7,671 nucleotides of DNA from Gammaproteobacteria bacterium (lineage in GTDB: Bacteria; Pseudomonadota; Gammaproteobacteria; DRJJ01), in assembly GCA_011052255.1 (NCBI GenBank), contig DRJJ01000168.1, positions 1 to 7,671 on the forward strand. Reading direction: 5' to 3'. The translations under genes and the position numbers were made by a program. Numbering within the stretch: position 1 is the stretch's first letter; every line of letters starts with the position of its first letter. The notes beneath the pieces are model-generated. The model was not told the DNA's origin. It saw nothing but the letters and a program-made list of their open reading frames with translations, and searched no databases. Shown in pieces: positions 7,153-7,671 of the stretch.

Positions 7153-7671
7153 AGGTCTGATATTCCGTTAACTTCTGATCGAACTCTCCAAGCCAGCTGG
7201 CATCGACCATGGCACGTATAATACGGCGCACTTCATAACCTTCATCGTCACTTTTCAGGCGACGCAGGAAGCCATACTCTACGAGTTTGTTGATATGACT
7301 GTCTATCTGCCCGACTATTTTAGCTTCGTTACTCTTTTCCGGCAGAAACACCTGTAGCATGTCAACGATCTGCTCACGACTCAGGATCAGGCGTGTTTCA
7401 CCCCCGGCTGTATCCAGTTCCATCAGTTTTTTACGTAACAACACGCATAACAGACTCACTGGGTAACTGAATGACCGCCGCTGGATCAGGCGAGGTAGCG
7501 CCGGTCTTTCTTCATCTGTGTTACCGGATTCTGGTTGCTGACGCAAAAAGGCATAACCTTCGGTTTCGTCTACAATCACTTGCAAACCAATGACCGCAAA
7601 GTAATCCCGTACAGCCGACTGAAACGTCAACAAATCATTCCATAGATCAGGCTGCCTGTCCTGATAGCATA
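7133..7671 (-). CDS. jetB: Wadjet protein JetB, KITE-like accessory subunit (DUF4194), 5' end beyond window
   Basis: The frame is open through the right edge and ends at TGA (7135-7133), giving 178 visible residues. JetB is the MukE-like KITE subunit with tandem winged helices that binds the JetA kleisin and the JetC heads. Family-like segments include PDLWNDLLTFQSAVRDYFAV, then IVDETEGYAFLRQ, RRSFSYPVSLLCVLLRKKL, SREQIVDMLQVFLP, and a second winged-helix stretch INKLVEYGFLRRLK. The TTG at 7633 is a poor choice of start because family-like sequence (YQDRQPDLWND) continues upstream of it; the true start lies right of 7671, probably within a few tens of codons. It overlaps jetC by 20 nt. JetA is expected immediately upstream, outside the window. 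The promoter is therefore not visible. Confidence 0.92.
   Translation of the reverse strand, partial: CYQDRQPDLWNDLLTFQSAVRDYFAVIGLQVIVDETEGYAFLRQQPESGNTDEERPALPRLIQRRSFSYPVSLLCVLLRKKLMELDTAGGETRLILSREQIVDMLQVFLPEKSNEAKIVGQIDSHINKLVEYGFLRRLKSDDEGYEVRRIIRAMVDASWLGEFDQKLTEYQTYADTTV

Noticed and set aside
7631..7633. TTG as the start of jetB
   Set aside because: The frame stays open to the window edge, and the residues upstream of it look like JetB family sequence (YQDRQPDLWND), so the gene is truncated by the window and does not start here.
1..7671. A wholly new biological system
   Set aside because: Every complete gene except the permease-like one fits a characterised defence or toxin-antitoxin family. 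No unexplained gene or repeat array was found; novelty here is limited to arrangement and regulation.

Overview
This 7.7 kb window holds two complete defence-type modules and one truncated housekeeping-like gene, probably from a moderate-GC gammaproteobacterium. That lineage is inferred from protein style and composition and is not proven. Nothing here looks like phage structural genes, an insertion sequence, a tRNA or a CRISPR array.

Left part (1-1216, minus strand): a multi-pass membrane protein resembling the APC (amino acid/polyamine) permease superfamily. It runs off the left edge, so its C-terminus is not seen. Its start is ambiguous: ATG 1216, TTG 1093 or ATG 1021.

Middle (1217-2391, plus strand): a 93-bp divergent intergenic region with a plausible promoter and a perfect ATATAC-T-GTATAT palindrome. 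It is followed by a two-gene Xre-RES type II toxin-antitoxin module. The antitoxin (Xre/MbcA/ParS family) comes first, and the RES-domain toxin starts on a GTG that shares one base with the antitoxin stop codon.

Right part (2566-7671, minus strand): most of a type I Wadjet (JetABCD) anti-plasmid operon, read right to left as jetB (5' end cut by the window), jetC and jetD. JetA, expected first in this operon, should lie just beyond base 7671. In the published Wadjet model, JetA (kleisin), JetB (KITE subunit) and JetC (SMC ATPase) form a MukBEF-like loop extruder that senses small circular DNA, and JetD, a Toprim/topo VI-like nuclease, cuts it. The genes overlap or nearly touch (20-nt overlap jetB/jetC, 3-nt gap jetC/jetD), as in a translationally coupled operon. 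The ATPase and nuclease motifs appear intact, so the visible part looks functional.

The toxin-antitoxin pair and the Wadjet operon converge on a 174-bp spacer with no clear terminator. Both systems belong to known families. The points most worth a second look are their juxtaposition, the operator-like repeats before the antitoxin, the long RES variant, and an A8 slippery run at codons 8-10 of jetD where any one-base slip truncates the nuclease almost at once.
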